Below are positions 8,921 to 9,590 of a stretch of DNA of 9,590 nt, piece by piece. A program made the position numbers and the translations under genes. This stretch comes from Pseudomonadota bacterium (GTDB lineage Bacteria > Pseudomonadota > Gammaproteobacteria > Burkholderiales > Thiobacillaceae): NCBI GenBank assembly GCA_021821425.1, contig JAKACL010000099.1, positions 1 to 9,590 of the forward strand, read 5' to 3'. Each line of letters opens with the position of its first letter. The stretch's first letter is position 1. The notes beneath the pieces were generated by a model. That model was not told the DNA's origin, searched no databases, and worked only from the letters and a program-made list of their open reading frames with translations.

Positions 8921-9590
8921 ATGAAAAAATTCAAGGCAGGCATCGTCGGGGCAGGCATCGCCGGCGCCCACTGCGCAGGCACGCTCGCCGCGGCCGGCTG
9001 GGAGGTGGACGTGTTCGACAAGGCGCGAGGCGCCGGCGGACGGATGTCGACCCGACGCATTGACGGGGGCTGGGGCGCGCTCGGTTCGCCCTTCCTCTCG
9101 GCCAGGCGCGATCCCTTCCGCAGCCAGCTGCGCGAGTGGGTACGCCAGGGCTGGGTGGCGCCGGTGCGCGGGGACGTCTGGCGCGGCCGCGCCACGATTT
9201 CATGGGAACAGGCGCAGCTGCAGAATCACGTCGTGCCGACGATCGAACCCTCGAAACTGGTGCGCCATGTGATGGGCACGGCGCGCCTGCACACGCGTTC
9301 GCGGGTGGTCACCTTGCAGCCGCGCACGCTGATCCTGGAAAACGGCGAAGTGCGGGACGATTTCGACTGCGTGATCTGCAGCGTGCCCACGCCGCAGGCC
9401 ATCCCGATGCTCGACGCGCTGCCGCGGCTGCAAGAGCGCCTGCACGCGGTGAACTACCGCCCGGTCTGGTCGTTCCTGATGCGCTGGGAAGGCGGTCCGA
9501 CGGCCGATGTCATCAAATTCGACGACCACCTGCTGGATCTGGCCGTGCGCCAGACCGGCGGCGGGCCTGGCCTGTGGGCGGTGCACAGCA
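8921..9590 (+). CDS. renalase-like FAD/NAD(P)-dependent oxidoreductase, N-terminal part
   Basis: The reading frame from ATG 8921 is open to the window edge (223 complete codons); family members are about 310-350 residues, so the C-terminus is missing. AAAGGG at 8908-8913 is a good ribosome binding site, 7 nt from the ATG. The Rossmann dinucleotide-binding loop is GIVGAGIAG (7-15), and the second FAD contact is VFDKARGAGGRMSTRR (31-46), a signature of bacterial renalase-like flavoproteins (COG3380). A later segment, VICSVPTPQAIPML, matches the family's strand before the substrate side. Oddity: where relatives have a DxGAQYFTAR-type motif, this protein reads ALGSPFLSAR (53-62), and the following part is short and divergent. 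Renalases oxidise aberrant dihydronicotinamide isomers, but with this change a different substrate is possible. It has its own candidate promoter and is not coupled to the GNAT gene. Confidence 0.82.
   Translation, partial: MKKFKAGIVGAGIAGAHCAGTLAAAGWEVDVFDKARGAGGRMSTRRIDGGWGALGSPFLSARRDPFRSQLREWVRQGWVAPVRGDVWRGRATISWEQAQLQNHVVPTIEPSKLVRHVMGTARLHTRSRVVTLQPRTLILENGEVRDDFDCVICSVPTPQAIPMLDALPRLQERLHAVNYRPVWSFLMRWEGGPTADVIKFDDHLLDLAVRQTGGGPGLWAVHS

Overview
The window reads as ordinary core chromosome of a high-GC, Gram-negative bacterium, most likely a betaproteobacterium. The reasons are the strong G/C preference at third codon positions, the yffB-dapE-prmB gene order, an Atm1-type ABC exporter of the kind common in beta- and alphaproteobacteria, and a periplasmic-sensor GGDEF-EAL protein with a Sec signal peptide. 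Genus cannot be fixed from the sequence. I see no mobile element, CRISPR array, tRNA or rRNA. Coding density is very high, and the longest gap between genes is about 155 bp.

Layout. (1) 1-354, +: C-terminal part of a [NiFe]-hydrogenase maturation protease, cut by the window edge; it implies a hydrogenase cluster to the left. (2) 511-2757, +: a complete membrane sensor (periplasmic solute-binding domain, one TM helix, coiled coil, GGDEF, EAL) with both catalytic domains and the allosteric I-site intact. (3) 2781-5188, -: a compact operon read right to left, yffB (ArsC/Spx-like), dapE (diaminopimelate/lysine pathway) and prmB (ribosomal protein L3 glutamine methyltransferase). It converges tail to tail on the GGDEF-EAL gene with only 23 bp between stops. 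(4) 5269-8793, +: a second compact operon, divergent from the first, with an Atm1/HMT-type ABC exporter, a UMF1-type MFS transporter and a GNAT acetyltransferase, all joined by overlapping stop/start codons. (5) 8921 to the window end, +: the N-terminal part of a renalase-like FAD/NAD(P) oxidoreductase, running off the right edge.

How they work together. Within each operon the overlaps (ATGA between dapE and prmB, TGATG between the ABC and MFS genes, 8 bp between MFS and GNAT genes) suggest translational coupling. The 80-bp space between the divergent operons holds two plausible back-to-back sigma-70-type promoters. The most interesting items are the fully intact bifunctional c-di-GMP sensor beside a hydrogenase maturation gene, the altered flavin-side motif in the renalase-like protein, and a shared CGGCA-N17-TAnnnT promoter layout. 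I found no convincing previously undescribed system here.
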